A program made the position numbers and the translations under genes. Shown here piece after piece: positions 22,553 through 34,356 of a stretch of 64,000 nt of DNA. Where the stretch lies: positions 1-64,000 of the forward strand of contig JAKUHH010000284.1 of the NCBI GenBank assembly GCA_022701365.1. The letters run 5' to 3'. Each line of letters starts with the position of its first letter. Positions within the stretch are counted from its first letter, which is position 1. Source of the stretch: Mycocentrospora acerina. Its lineage: Eukaryota > Ascomycota > Dothideomycetes > Pleosporales. The notes under the pieces were generated by a model. It had not been told where the DNA came from. It made no database searches and saw only the letters and a list, made by a program, of their open reading frames with translations.

Positions 22553-25500
22553 AGTCACTACTAAATGGATCTCTCGACAGTCAGCTCGGTACAGGAACAG
22601 TGTGACGTTACCAAGCCTGATTAGAATAAGGTTCTGATACCAATGGACTGCAACGACACGATTGGTTCAAGACCCGGAGCGGAGTAAGTGAACACTGTCA
22701 AAAAGATGGCTTGTTGATTGTTTTATGCTAAAACTCAGGTTCTACATGTATAGCCATCAAAATGAAGTTTGTGTGAACTAAGCTATCAGATAGATCTACG
22801 CTGACTTACTCCTATGCCATGTCCGAGATTTTAGTCCGTAGGCAGCAATTTAGTAAATTTCTGACTTAGTTATTCAGAACTCATATCGATCGAAATATGG
22901 TTGAATCACTCGAATTCGGATATGTAGATTCGGGGGAATGGTTGCGCCGTTGCCGATTATTTCGAAAGCTGTTCATTGATTATGTGGCTCTGCGATCTGC
23001 ATCAAATTTGTTACTCGACCCTAGAGGTATCAAGGGCACGGTATAAACCCTGTTCCTTGGGAATCGGGAGAATTATCGCTCCACATCGGGGAGATCAATG
23101 TCCCAGGACCCGGTTCAAGATGCCTCCATTATCTGTCCCGCACACACGATTGATCCGAAAGTCAAATTTTCTCTAACAGCTTATCATTCAACAGCACTGA
23201 ATACGCTCTGTTAAGAAAAGCCATGTAGTGCATTACTATAAAATCCTCCATCAAAGAGCACCAAAAGAAGCACCGCGATTATGGTCGGACACGTGTAGCA
23301 TTGTAATGATACGGAAGTAGGTACGCCGCCATGGGCGTATGTGGAACTGTATACCTGCATAGTTAGGAGTTTGTATATAGCACGAATATATTTACCAAGC
23401 AAGATCTACTATGATTACAGGCAAAAATATTATAGGTAGGGAGGCGACATGAATCGGGTTCATGGGCTAAGCACAGCAACTCTTCGGGAAGATAGCGATT
23501 TGATACCTGGTTACATATCACCACTTGCACAAATCATCTCCTGAGAACTCAAAGTATATTTCTTGATTATAATAATAGAGACAGGTTAATTCGATCAAAA
23601 TCAAGCCTGATATGTGAACCTTTGCCTTTCCCGACACACAGAATTTATGCCTGCAAGCATAGGTAAAGACAGCGAAAAACACAGCCATTGTAAGATGAAA
23701 TAGTCTGTACCCAATCTCAAATCACGATCAAGTCGTAATGAGATCTTAATTTTTGTTGTCTTGAACCAAGGCTCGTCTCTGAGCTAATGTTGAGTCTCGC
23801 ACAAAGATATTCGGACTAATCTTAGTTCGCATGTTGTTAGCGTTAAAAATTGGAAATTATGTTTTAACCTATCTGGGACTCGAAGCTCACCTGCTTGTCT
23901 GTAGATTAAGTTTCACACACAAGATCGAATTGATAGGCTACGCCCCGCTCCGCAATTCGATTGACTGAAAGCGCAAGCGAGGGAGATGAGGTGAAAAAAA
24001 GCCCTTTTTGCCACCCCTGATCTACTAAGGAGTGCTTCATTATTGGCTTAATGACTATTTTCCTATTTGTAAGATTGCCATTGGCCATAGGTCAGAACGC
24101 GACACATGTTTTCTATTCTATATAAGTCGAAATAGTTAGTGACAGTCAACATTGATGACAATGAGTAATAGATGAGTAGATATACAAATAATGAATGTTC
24201 ATTGAGGCAAGTTGCTGCTAATAAACGAAACTCAACCCCTTCTATATACTTCTAACGAAAATTTGCCTCTTTCGGCTTTCGAGCGTCATGCAAATAACTA
24301 CTTGTCACAAAGCTGACAGTTGAAGGAAATGTTAAAGTAAGCAAGTAAATGGCTAGGTTTGTTATGAATAGTTCAGAACTGGAAAGAAACACGACAAATT
24401 TGTGTTGCAAACGGTAGATAGATGGGGTGTCAGTTGAACGGGAAAGTTCCATGGCGACAGTGTTCTTCATTGCCAAGCAGAGGCAGGCGGCTTTGCGCTA
24501 ACCAACCTAGGCTGTAAATGAGCCGATAAAACAAGTGTACGTTGCCCTCCATTATTGTAATTGATTGCTTACACAATGACTAGTATCTTGAAATCGTACA
24601 AGATTTCCAACGTTCAACAACATATGCGATTCCTCAACATCAGCGTTACTTCCCTTTTGGATAGAGGATATATTACATAGCAAAACAGCGATAACCAGAC
24701 GTTTAACAGGCATTAATCTATTTGGGACTCGATATCAAAGTTCCCAATCAAAAAGAAGAGCGGCTTTATCGTTACAGTCTTTTCAAAAATAGTTGAAAGC
24801 AGAATCTAAAGAGATGGTTGATGAGAATCTAGACAAAAACGACATAATACTCGGAAGAGGCGTTGATGAAGACTACGTTGCGATATATAACTAGTTACAG
24901 ATAACTACATATCATACGAATGACTTTTTTCAATCTGTTGCCTAGAACCAATGTTATTGGGTAAAATTCAAGAAAAAGCTCGCCATACTGGTATAGGACG
25001 TTGTTGTTGCCAAATGTATAATTCTGAGCTAGATGTGTCTTTAGGTATTGCTTAATTTCAACTTTAATGAAATTCGCTAAATTATCTAGAAAGCTGTGAG
25101 AGCATTTTGAAACGCACTATATCCTTTTTGGGTATTTCTTACACATTGCCTCAGTCCCTAATATTAGATAGTTCTTTGAAGTGGGTCGCGCTTATGAGGG
25201 CTGAGACTGCACAATCGATCCCAGAAGCGGACGAGTAACCAACCTTCTTTGAATTATGCCGATGATTAAGCATCACATGGATCGCCAACTCAGCCGCAAA
25301 TAGGCGAACCCATCAGAGCAAGCCGTCGAACGCAAAGTTTGGCACTGTACTTTTTCTCGTTTCTTTTTGTGCGCCTTACCGCCTTTTGTCGAACACTGCC
25401 ACAGAGATAATGGGGTCTGAAGCCTTTACAGTCTGATAGAAACCTCAAAAGCCTAATTCGTCAGGGGGATGGGTTGGCCGCCGCTGCTCGGTTCTTGGAC

Positions 25501-25899
25501 ACAATTAGCAATGTAGAATTGTTGTAGCTCAAAAAGCATCATTTGACTCATCGTTTGGAGAACTATACGGAAATTTCCTTGGAACAGGCTATAATTTATA
25601 GGGGGCGAAGGAACCTGCGCCTGCTGCATCGCCACATTTCTTGTGCTATCCAAGGCTGATCCACAAGAAGAGAACTACATCGGCGTCAGCCTGACTGGCT
25701 TGCAGCTTCAGATGCTGGATATGGCTGACAATCTTGGTGAGTTCATGGCAAACACAAGCCTCAGTCTTTTCATTATAATTTAATTGCTTGGTGTGCATTT
25801 CGATCAACATGATTTTCATCCTCCACTAAAATTTGAATCTCAGCCTTGTATGTCATGTTGCTACAAAATATATTTACTAGTTATACATCATCTGTTAGT
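22553..25899. other. long intergenic region, no gene seen
   Basis: 3.3 kb without a supported gene. The first part is the ABC transporter promoter: CCAAT at about 22640 and ATTGG at about 22661, and CCCGGAGCGGAG near 22673-22684, which could hold zinc-cluster CGG half-sites. Short frames at 23906-24088, 24252-24476 and 25453-25653 have no recognisable content. Confidence 0.5.
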
Positions 25900-26892
25900 A
25901 TGGCGCTGCTCGCATTCTCTCTCAACATCGCTATGGCATCTGCTGCTCCAAACCCCATCAACATGTCGGGGTTCCTACACATTTCCCGGAATATCACCGG
26001 CGGGCCTGTTGCCGAAATCAAATGCTATTCACTTCCATACGGAGCGGTTGGCATTATTTCTCACCTTTTGACATTCTGGACAATAGGATTTATGGCCTTT
26101 GGTAGGGTACCATTCTGGCCTTTGGAGAAAATGAAAAAGTACAAGTTCGACATGGCTCTCGCGATCCTTGGATTGTGCATGTGCGTTCCGATTGCCTCTA
26201 TCACAATCTTCCGATGTCGTTTAAGCTGGCATTTTGTCCTCATAGGCATTTGGAAATTCGTCACTTCAGTGTCACTGTTATGCATATCGATACACCGCTG
26301 CATAATTATTTACCAAGACTCCAAAATTGAGGCCAGCCATACCGATGTCGAGTTACCTGACATGAATCCCAATCGTGGTCAAGATCCACCACTGGGTGGA
26401 GAGCCTATTTGGCACGATAACTGTATATTCTGTCGATTTTTCTGTCGAAACGGCCCTCGCCAGTCTCAGAATGGGCATTTTCACACTCCACTTTGGTGGC
26501 TGGTTCTATACCTTGCTGGAACAGTAGTTGGTATGGGTGGTCTCTGCTCGCTTTTATGGACGACTTTCCGCCACAATCAAGTTGTGAGAAACCTAACGTA
26601 CGGCTTTGCAATTCCTATGGTCATCATTCCTCTATTCGTGGCTATATACTGGTTCCAAAGACACCTGGACTGCCCTAGAGGTGGCAGAAAAACTCTGTTT
26701 TCTGCTTATTACCACACCTTTGGCGGTGCCATCATTGCCTTTTGTGTATCGTTTGGTATTTTCTCATCTCTTTACAGCGATTTGGTACTTGGTGCTATCG
26801 CAGACAATCCCATAGGATTACCTTCCACCGATGATGCACCTTTTTACTGGGCTTGGTTTGTTGTAAAAGATCTGCATTTCTTTTCATTTTAG
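25900..26892 (+). CDS. fungal multi-pass membrane protein, function unknown
   Basis: A single frame of 330 residues has about seven hydrophobic segments: one at the N-terminus (LLAFSLNIAMASA), three between about residues 45 and 145, and three in the C-terminal half (WWLVLYLAGTVVGMGGL, YGFAIPMVIIPLFVAIYWF, FGGAIIAFCVSFGIFSS). A polar loop with Cys and His (IFCRFFCRN) separates the two groups. The first ATG of the open frame is 54 bp upstream at 25846; I prefer 25900 because it begins a signal-like segment. This resembles the uncharacterised integral membrane proteins found as families in plant-associated ascomycetes. No catalytic motif is visible. Confidence 0.75.
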   Translation: MALLAFSLNIAMASAAPNPINMSGFLHISRNITGGPVAEIKCYSLPYGAVGIISHLLTFWTIGFMAFGRVPFWPLEKMKKYKFDMALAILGLCMCVPIASITIFRCRLSWHFVLIGIWKFVTSVSLLCISIHRCIIIYQDSKIEASHTDVELPDMNPNRGQDPPLGGEPIWHDNCIFCRFFCRNGPRQSQNGHFHTPLWWLVLYLAGTVVGMGGLCSLLWTTFRHNQVVRNLTYGFAIPMVIIPLFVAIYWFQRHLDCPRGGRKTLFSAYYHTFGGAIIAFCVSFGIFSSLYSDLVLGAIADNPIGLPSTDDAPFYWAWFVVKDLHFFSF

Positions 26893-28016
26893 GCGATTTC
26901 ATGTTCTTGAGTTTATAGACCGGTTATTTCTCCTGCATTTCATACCAAATTCATTGCTTTTCTGTCATCAAAAAATTGTTTACAAATCTCTGCTATCCTT
27001 TCGCAATTCAATTTTCGTACAGTACTGGAGTTAACATTTGTGATTCTTTTCGAAAATTGTATTAGAACCTGCGTATTTAGTGATTATATCAAAATTTCCC
27101 TTTCAATATGTTACTTTTATTGATTTCACGGATGTCCCGCCTCCACTTCACCGGCGAAACTGGTGGGGCTATGCAAAGTCGTTCCCCATACCAGAGAAGA
27201 GATCCGTCCATAGATCATCATGCATAAATACATCAACCTCGCCACTAGTCGCATCTGGCCATATCATTGCATTCACGTCTTCATTCTACATCTAAAGCTG
27301 TTCTTTGATGTGAATTCCGAAAAGAGTATTGTCAGAGGTTGTTTCGAAAGGCTGATCTTTGGAGGCGATTTGCTACCACAGGACTGGGCCACAGTAGTGT
27401 TCAAGAGCATTATGACAGCTCTACGCACTGAGGTACACTGGTACTATGAAAAATTTGGTGTGCAGGGTTTAGGCAACATAAGGACGCTAGCAAATGGATG
27501 TGGGCGACTTGAGCTCGCCCCTTAAGCAGACGCAGTGAATGAGTGAGGCATGGGGAAGCAGACTTAGGGCGCACCACGCAGACATTCTTGCATGCGGAGA
27601 CATGAAACAAAAGCTGCTGATGGTAGCGATAGTAGTGTTAAATTTGTATTCACGCCCATTCAAAGTCTCTTCCACTGCTGTGAGCACAAATTCGTTGCTG
27701 TATTGTAACCTCGTCTGAAGTGCGCGACGCATCACGTACGCCCTGACCTAAAGTTGTTGATCCTGAAGTTGCTCAGGTGCCTCCACATGATACGGTGCGC
27801 AAAAGAAAAATCGAGGAGCCACGGATATAGATATGTTGCCCTGCAAGCAAAAAATATTCTTATTGTGTGATTGAAGTGTCATTTATGCAAACCAGCTCGG
27901 TTGCTGAAGGGAAGGGAACGGAACGGGATCGACTCGCGTGCAGATGTCATTGATTAACATGTGGAGCCTGGACCGGGGTAGCTTCATTGGCCTGGTTCGT
28001 AAATCCTGGTGAGAGT
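26893..28016. other. intergenic, no gene seen
   Basis: Short frames only (27080-27295, 27220-27525 and minus-strand 27410-27735), none recognisable. Confidence 0.5.
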
Positions 28017-28349
28017 TCAATCTAAGACATTAAGCGGTAATCGTACCTTGACATTCCTGTTCGGCCACGCCAGTAAGCGCTCCAAAGTGATGGCTGCGCT
28101 GATGTTGAAGAAGAAAATGGTAGCCATTCTCGACGGCGGACCTCCATGTTCAAAGATGAAAGGCCCCGATTGCGGAATCCCCTGTGATCCCAAAACCCAC
28201 AGCCATGCGTGCAGCAAGGCCAAGGTATTTGTAGCCACTATCGGGCCGTTGCGTTTCTGGATGTAGCTGGACATGAGGGCGAGCGTTTGCACGAAGGTGA
28301 CGTTGCCCATCTGGAGGTTCTCAATAGTCATGTTCGATTTGGCGGCCAT
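28017..28349 (-). CDS. possible hypothetical membrane protein or gene fragment
   Basis: The 110-codon minus-strand frame has protein-like composition, with hydrophobic stretches (TNTLALLHAWLWVLG, MATIFFFNISAAITL) and an ordered middle (SGPFIFEHGGPPS). An AAG|GTACGA donor at about 28050 and a CACCAG acceptor at about 28004 could add a short last exon. Upstream, the frame closes quickly, but an adjacent frame (GYLGVASSAAVPQTVVSS) points into it, suggesting a frameshift or missed intron. The local base composition is GC-richer than its surroundings. It may be the relic of a larger gene. I do not recognise the family. Confidence 0.3.
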   Translation of the reverse strand: MAAKSNMTIENLQMGNVTFVQTLALMSSYIQKRNGPIVATNTLALLHAWLWVLGSQGIPQSGPFIFEHGGPPSRMATIFFFNISAAITLERLLAWPNRNVKVRLPLNVLD

Positions 28350-29480
28350 GAAGAGACCACAGTCTGTGGCACAGCAGCGCTCGAAGCGACACCCAGATAG
28401 CCCGCCTCATTTCCGTCGACCGCCAGCGAGGCCATGCTATCGATATTTGGGGAGGCACTTGGACGGATACTTGGTCGAGCGCGGCTGTTTCGGGCATGGT
28501 GTCACTTGTGTCGTTGCAAGCATTCGCGCATCGTGCAGGCTGAGAGTCGCGAGCTGGAGCTGTTGCACACGTGGGTACTTAGCTGGGCGCGTTGCTTGGC
28601 GCGAGTGGCTGCTTCTCGGCCGCCTGCATCAGATGCCTACACATGAGAGGCGTCCTGTTTGGTATGCTGCTCGTGCCAACACAGTGCGGATAGATAGTGA
28701 GTTCGATCCTTCTTGCAAGACACTCATTAATTTCAGGCTTGGTCGTCATCGCCATCGCCATCGCAGTCATCGCCCTCGAGGCCACGGGAGCGATTCATGT
28801 GCGACTGAGTCCCTCACGCCTGACATTGAATGTCGATCATTCACGGCAACGCATGCACGCCCTGTGCATCGGAACAATGCACATTTGGTACCTTGCGACA
28901 ATGCGGGGTGGTTCCGATGCAGACCCCGCACCTTCTTCCCCACGTAATTGGCGTGCCTGCGCGCTTGATGCTGGATCGAGTCACTACACGCAGAATATCA
29001 CAACGCCTTGACTAAATTGAGAAATGCACAATTTAATGGATGAACTTGGGATTGTACTTTCTCTTGTAAGGGCAACCCAGTAAGATCTTTAAAATAGACT
29101 ATTCATCGACGACTCTTAAAATACATCATTGCCGAACAAATCTTAGCTACGAGACTATTCTCAAGTTCACCACCAAGGCACAGCTTCAAAGTGGGGCTCC
29201 TCTGATTTGCAAGAGATCCCGTGAGTGCCCTACCCGATAATTCTGCACTTCCGATCCGGTAGCATTCTCAAACACTGAGATAAATTTGCATTTTTTCTTG
29301 AGAGTAGATCATTTTGAAATCATATATGAATTGGATCATGCCTGCGTCTATGCTGCATACGTATTCCAACACTCACTGCCTTTCTGCTTTCACAATTTCT
29401 TTCGCAATCTACAAAGCCACATTTTTGCTCCATTTAGTCACAGTCAGAAACAGCCACAGCACTGCACACTGTCCATCATC
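28350..29480. other. intergenic; GC-richer first half, no gene confirmed
   Basis: Overlapping plus-strand frames at 28273-28947 and 28697-29011 are Arg/His-rich, and only one short hydrophobic segment (VVIAIAIAVIALEATGA, about 28743) looks protein-like. I cannot assemble a gene. The last 200 bp is the leader of the hydrolase at 29481. Confidence 0.4.
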
Positions 29481-30310
29481 ATGACCAAACCGGCCATCGT
29501 ATTCATCCCCGGCGCATGGCACGATCCTTCCTCCATGGCTGCAGTAACTTCCAAGCTCCAAGACAATGGCTACTCAGTTTATGCTCGCCAAATGCCCGCC
29601 GTCGGCAATCCTGACCCACCCAAGGATCTCTCTGAAGATGTTGCCGCAACCCGTGCCTTGGTTGAACAAGCCATCGGCTCAGGCAACGATGTTATCGTCT
29701 CTCCGCACAGTTGGGCCGGTATTGTAGCCAGTAGCGCATTAGTCGGCTTAGGTAAGAAGGAGCGGGAGGCGGAGGGAAAGAAGGGAGGGGTTGTTAGAAC
29801 TGCATATATGGCTGCATTTATTGTACCTGAAGGCGTGAGCCTGATGGATGCGCTTGGGCACAAGTATCCGCCGTGGTTTGATGTGAAAGTATGAATCTCC
29901 CGTTTTCGTAAAGAAGCACCACGCTAGAGCATATACACATCTGTGTCTCTTACTGACCTCGTCTTCACTTTCAGGAGCCTTACGTCCGTGCTACGGACCC
30001 AAACATCTTCTACAACGATATCCCGGAAGTGGAAAGACAAAAATGGGCGTCCCAACTTCAAACTCATGCCCTAGCAACTATGTTTGCCAAATCGACCGCA
30101 GCGAGTTGGCAGAACATCCCCACTAGCTATTTGCTGTGTGAAGATGATTTGGCTATCCCCGCAGCTGCACAGGAGGGCATGATCAAGGGGGTTGAAGACG
30201 CTGACGCAGAAATTGAGGTTACGAGGCTAAATTGTGGCCATAGCCCATTTTTAAGCAGGCCAGACGAGACTGTCAATTGGCTTAGAAAAGTTGCTGGCGA
30301 GAACGATTGA
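29481..30310 (+). CDS. alpha/beta hydrolase (small esterase type)
   Basis: Two exons, 29481-29888 and 29975-30310 (intron 86 bp, GTATGA...TTTCAG), give 247 residues. The N-terminus MTKPAIVFIPGAWHDPSS is the oxyanion-loop strand of the AB_hydrolase family. The proposed triad is Ser77 (in SPHSWAG), Asp in LLCEDDLAIP and His in NCGHSPFLS. The nucleophile elbow reads Pro-His-Ser-Trp-Ala-Gly, replacing both glycines of the usual Gly-x-Ser-x-Gly, which is odd although the following Gly remains. Homologues resemble salicylate or methyl-ester esterases of bacteria and fungi; the substrate is unknown. An in-frame upstream extension exists (to 29286), but the ATG at 29481 starts the conserved region and has a good context (CATCATCATGACC). 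Confidence 0.88.
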
Positions 30311-33300
30311 GCGAAGCCTTCCTTAGACCCGTTTATGTAGTTTAATACCGTACTTTCAGCATCAGTATCGTCAGTCATTATTTCTCTAGATTGTCAAGAT
30401 AGTCAATCTAATATCTCTATCAAATTCTGAAGTGACTTATTCTCCCTACGTTTAGTTAGAGACGTTACTTTGCCCTCCCTTGAATTGATCAATCTGTTTC
30501 TTTTCTTTTCAAGTAAGCAATCTCAACTGTTCGCGCACCTAAACTAGTTTAAAATACAAAATTCACAACATCAGAAGAACAGAGGATAGATGATTCGATC
30601 CTGAAAAGGTGTCAGAAAATTTCGGCCTTTATATCCTTGGTGATATTACCAGTGGAAATATGAAATTTTCCAATTTCATAGACTCCGATCTTCTTTATGA
30701 CACGGCGAGCATGGAAACCGGCGAAGAAGATAGCCAAGACAAATGCAACCAGCAGAAATCAAGCGGGGTTTTGAAATAAGAAAGCAGAATGAAGCTGTTC
30801 AATCTGTGGAAACCTCATAAGCTCTGCCAAATCTTAAAGCTACGAAACACAAGAAAGAAAGAAAAATCGCTTCCAAAGTCAAGATTAAATGTCAGATGCT
30901 TTTCTTTCAGAAGACACCAGGAGATGTTCGAACTACGAACATGTACATCCACATGAAATATTCTCTAGCTCAGCTACCAAAACAGCGATAAAAGATTTAA
31001 CGAAGATGCATTTAACAGGTTCGCATGAGAACCCTTGTTATAAATTCTAATTTCCTGTCCAACAGCTATACTATACAATGCACTTAATCCATCTAAAATA
31101 CTCAAATTTGCACCCCACTCTACATTGTGAGCGAAGATTCCATATGTATAGCATTCGAACCCAACCAATATCATAAAGTATAATATTACACGTCTCTAAC
31201 TACTTCAAATCCAGCTTTATCAACATCTTCTCACGTCGTTCTAACCATCTAGCTCACTTCCACTCCTAAGCATATCAGATAGCCCCCACGATGTAGTAGT
31301 AATCATTAAACCCATTTCGATTTCCTGGCGTCCAAACATTCCTGTAGAACTTGATGCATCGTAACATATTGCTAAAACGAAACGAATCGACAGACACATA
31401 ATCTACATCTGTTAGCTAGAGTTCCTTCACCCATATTTCAACATCATAGAATCATTGAATTCAGCACACAAAACTACGTGAATTCATGTATATCGCCAGA
31501 GGTTCTGTTTTCAATGATCGGTCTATTCGATTTCATTCTAACCTTAATAATAACGGAGTGCTCCAATCTCAATCTTTGACCAATATTTTTGCAGCTTCGA
31601 CACTGTAGCGATATTCTTTAGTAATTCAAAAATGTCTGCTTGAAATTTTATCGTTAAGAGGGGCTCCATAGAATTGAATCATCAATTTCTTCTAATTTTT
31701 TCAATTCACAGCAAGAATGAACATCATTTGTTCATCAGCATTTGACAATAAAATAATTTTTGTATTATCTCTGTTGACCAATAGTATAAAATTCATAGCA
31801 ACAATTGTTACAATGGTCGCTGCCACAGAAGCGAAAAAAGGGAACTGACCCTGCTAAAGCACCAGTTATTGTAAAATACTATTGCTACATAGTCTCACAT
31901 ACATGTCTTAATACACATAACAGTATACTACCTTAGGATCTCACATTATTTTTCCAATATTGTCGATTACTACTCTTCGATCTTGATCACCATACATCGT
32001 GTATCCATTGTAGATCTGTATACTCCAAACGATAAATTGAGCTGCAACCACGTACTTGCCTCATCTGCAATTTTTTCTTGCAACAGATTCTGTTACATCA
32101 CCTCGATTTGAAGACGGTTTTCACTCTGAATGTAGTACTACAAATAACTTGGATTTTGTGCAGGCCTACACCATGGCACAATAAATTCGAGTCTTGGGAG
32201 ATTCTTATAAGTGCGTTCTTTAGATAACTTATGTCTAGAATACACACTTTTCTAGCGTTGATGTAGAGCACGAGCGATGGCACATGGAAACTCCACTAAG
32301 TTACCAATAGCAAATAAGAATGTAGAGCTAGTAGGTGTCGAATTTTATCTAAATGTCACGTCTGTTTTATTCACTATGCGTGGATGAATCAGGTGAGCAT
32401 ATTGCTCCACCATTATGGAATTGGTTGATAGAGACAAAAAACAAAAAAGAACCGATGTCATCATCCAGAGAAGATAGGGGCCGCTCACAATAGCTTCGTT
32501 TTGTATTTCTAAAGTTCTAGGCTTTGTCAATTCGTAAGCTGCTCTGCTGATGCCGTCAAGCGGCGGATATCCAGATTGCAGGTATCACCCCATACAGTAG
32601 GTCACTCCACAGCCGTTATTTTGACTTCCAAAACAGGTGCATTCGGCCGTCTGGTTGGACCTTGGAAGAGTGATCAACAAGCAAGCTTGCTTAAGAAAAA
32701 CTTGAATAACAAAATGCAAGTCAAGCAAGTCAATCAATCTTGGGAGCTTAATATTTTAAGCAATCTGTACTTAATTGGTTTAACTAACTTACTAACTATT
32801 AAACTTCGTAATAGCTTTGTCATGGTGTACAGCACTAACTTAGTAAACTCGTACTTACATAAGATTGCTTATCTAAGACTAAAAAGCTTGCTTATTTAAG
32901 TTTCGTAATTACAAAACAAACTCTTGTCTATTTAGTTAAATTTTTCTAACCTTCAAGTCAATCAGTCCAATGCACTAAGATCGCTGCGCTTGCGAAGCCA
33001 AGTTAAGCTAGAGTTGCTTGGATGATTGACTTGATTGATGACAACGCTGACCCTTGAACAACGACAAATTAGATTATCGGAGACTTGTAAGGCAGAAACT
33101 AGCTTGACTCGGGTTTCATCAAAGACTAAGGACACTAGATTAAGACTAGATCTGTCGGACCTTCATTGTCTCCTCTAATACCCGAAAAATGGGGCTCCGG
33201 TCCGAGGCATTTCGAGCCGGCCATAAGAAAGCTTCATACGATATCCCCATAGCCAAATCACACTAATATCGAGATAAATGCAATTATTCATTCCAGAGCG

Positions 33301-34204
33301 AAAGTGATACACTGCTAAAACATGTTCAGTTCACCAGACTTGAAATTTTGAATTTGAATTAACCGGTAAAGACGGCTTTTGAATGAAGCATTACTTACAA
33401 AATTTCAAGAACTGCGAAGAGTATTGATAAATGGCTCTGACAGCCAAGAGTAGCACTTCGGATTTGATGAATCGAGAAGCCGGACTTGAGAAGGAATCTG
33501 TATCGAGTACTGAAACATCGGTCCGACAATTTGAGAGCCAAGGATGCCGACACTGCTAAAACGAGACAAGCACTTTGAAGTCTTATGCACTAGGCCTAGT
33601 TCGTTTACGCTTTCAAGTCACCCAATCAGATATTATCATACCTCCGCGATTGAATTACAAAACTGGCTCCTCGGGATGACCTTGCCAGTCAACTGTTGAT
33701 GGTTCTGGTTGAAGAGAGTGCATTGAATTTGTTCGCGGTAATTGCATTTTGTGTCGCCATCAGGATGCCTCGAAAAGTGTTGCCAATTTATTTGCAGTCG
33801 AGTGCAAATCTTCAATGTCAAAACAAGGGCATGAATAGGAAATACCTAGTTAACATTGACACTCAAATCAATCAACATCACTTATCAATTTGTATAAACA
33901 TTTACTAAGAAATAAAATCCGGTGTTCCGAGAAACTTAAAAATTTGGCATATTCAACAGCTAGACCGTCTTACACTGAGGACTTTATGCACAATGCTTAT
34001 TATTGATCAAACTTTAGCTTCTATTCTCGAAGCTATCGTATCTTTCATATAGAACCTGGAACAATGACCTTGACTAGGCCAATCTCAAGGGACCCATGAA
34101 TCTGTCGGCGAAAAGCCTCACGTGAGGGTAGGTACTTGCCCTTAGGATAGTAGGGCCAACATGGATGAAGGATAGATATTTGATCTGAGGAAATAACCAT
34201 GGAG
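30311..34204. other. long AT-rich intergenic region
   Basis: Nearly 4 kb with no supported gene. Around 32650-33040 there are imperfect direct and inverted repeats (AAGTCAATCA and its complement, two AAGCTTGCTTA blocks), possibly a decayed MITE, but no clean terminal repeats or target duplication were found. A short CG-rich block at about 33190-33220 (CTCCGGTCCGAGG, AGCCGG) could be a zinc-cluster factor site about 1.1 kb upstream of the pectin lyase. Confidence 0.4.
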
Positions 34205-34210
34205 TATAAA
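34205..34210 (+). promoter_or_regulatory. TATA box of pectin lyase gene
   Basis: TATAAA, 152 bp upstream of the ATG, followed by a pyrimidine-rich leader (CTTCTACTTCTCG, CATTTCCTCG) typical of highly expressed fungal genes. Confidence 0.55.
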
Positions 34211-34356
34211 GGGCAGAGAATTGCGCCCCATAGTTTGATATCCAGGCCTTCCAATCACTTCACCTTCTACTTCTCGAGACGTTCTACCGTCCGCTCTGAC
34301 ATTCTCTACATCCATTTCCTCGTTTTCACTTTGACTTGAGCTGTTAAGACAAAATT

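Noticed and set aside
32650..33040. Possible MITE with AAGTCAATCA inverted repeats
   Set aside because: Arms are short and imperfect, sit inside the block rather than at its ends, and no target-site duplication was found.
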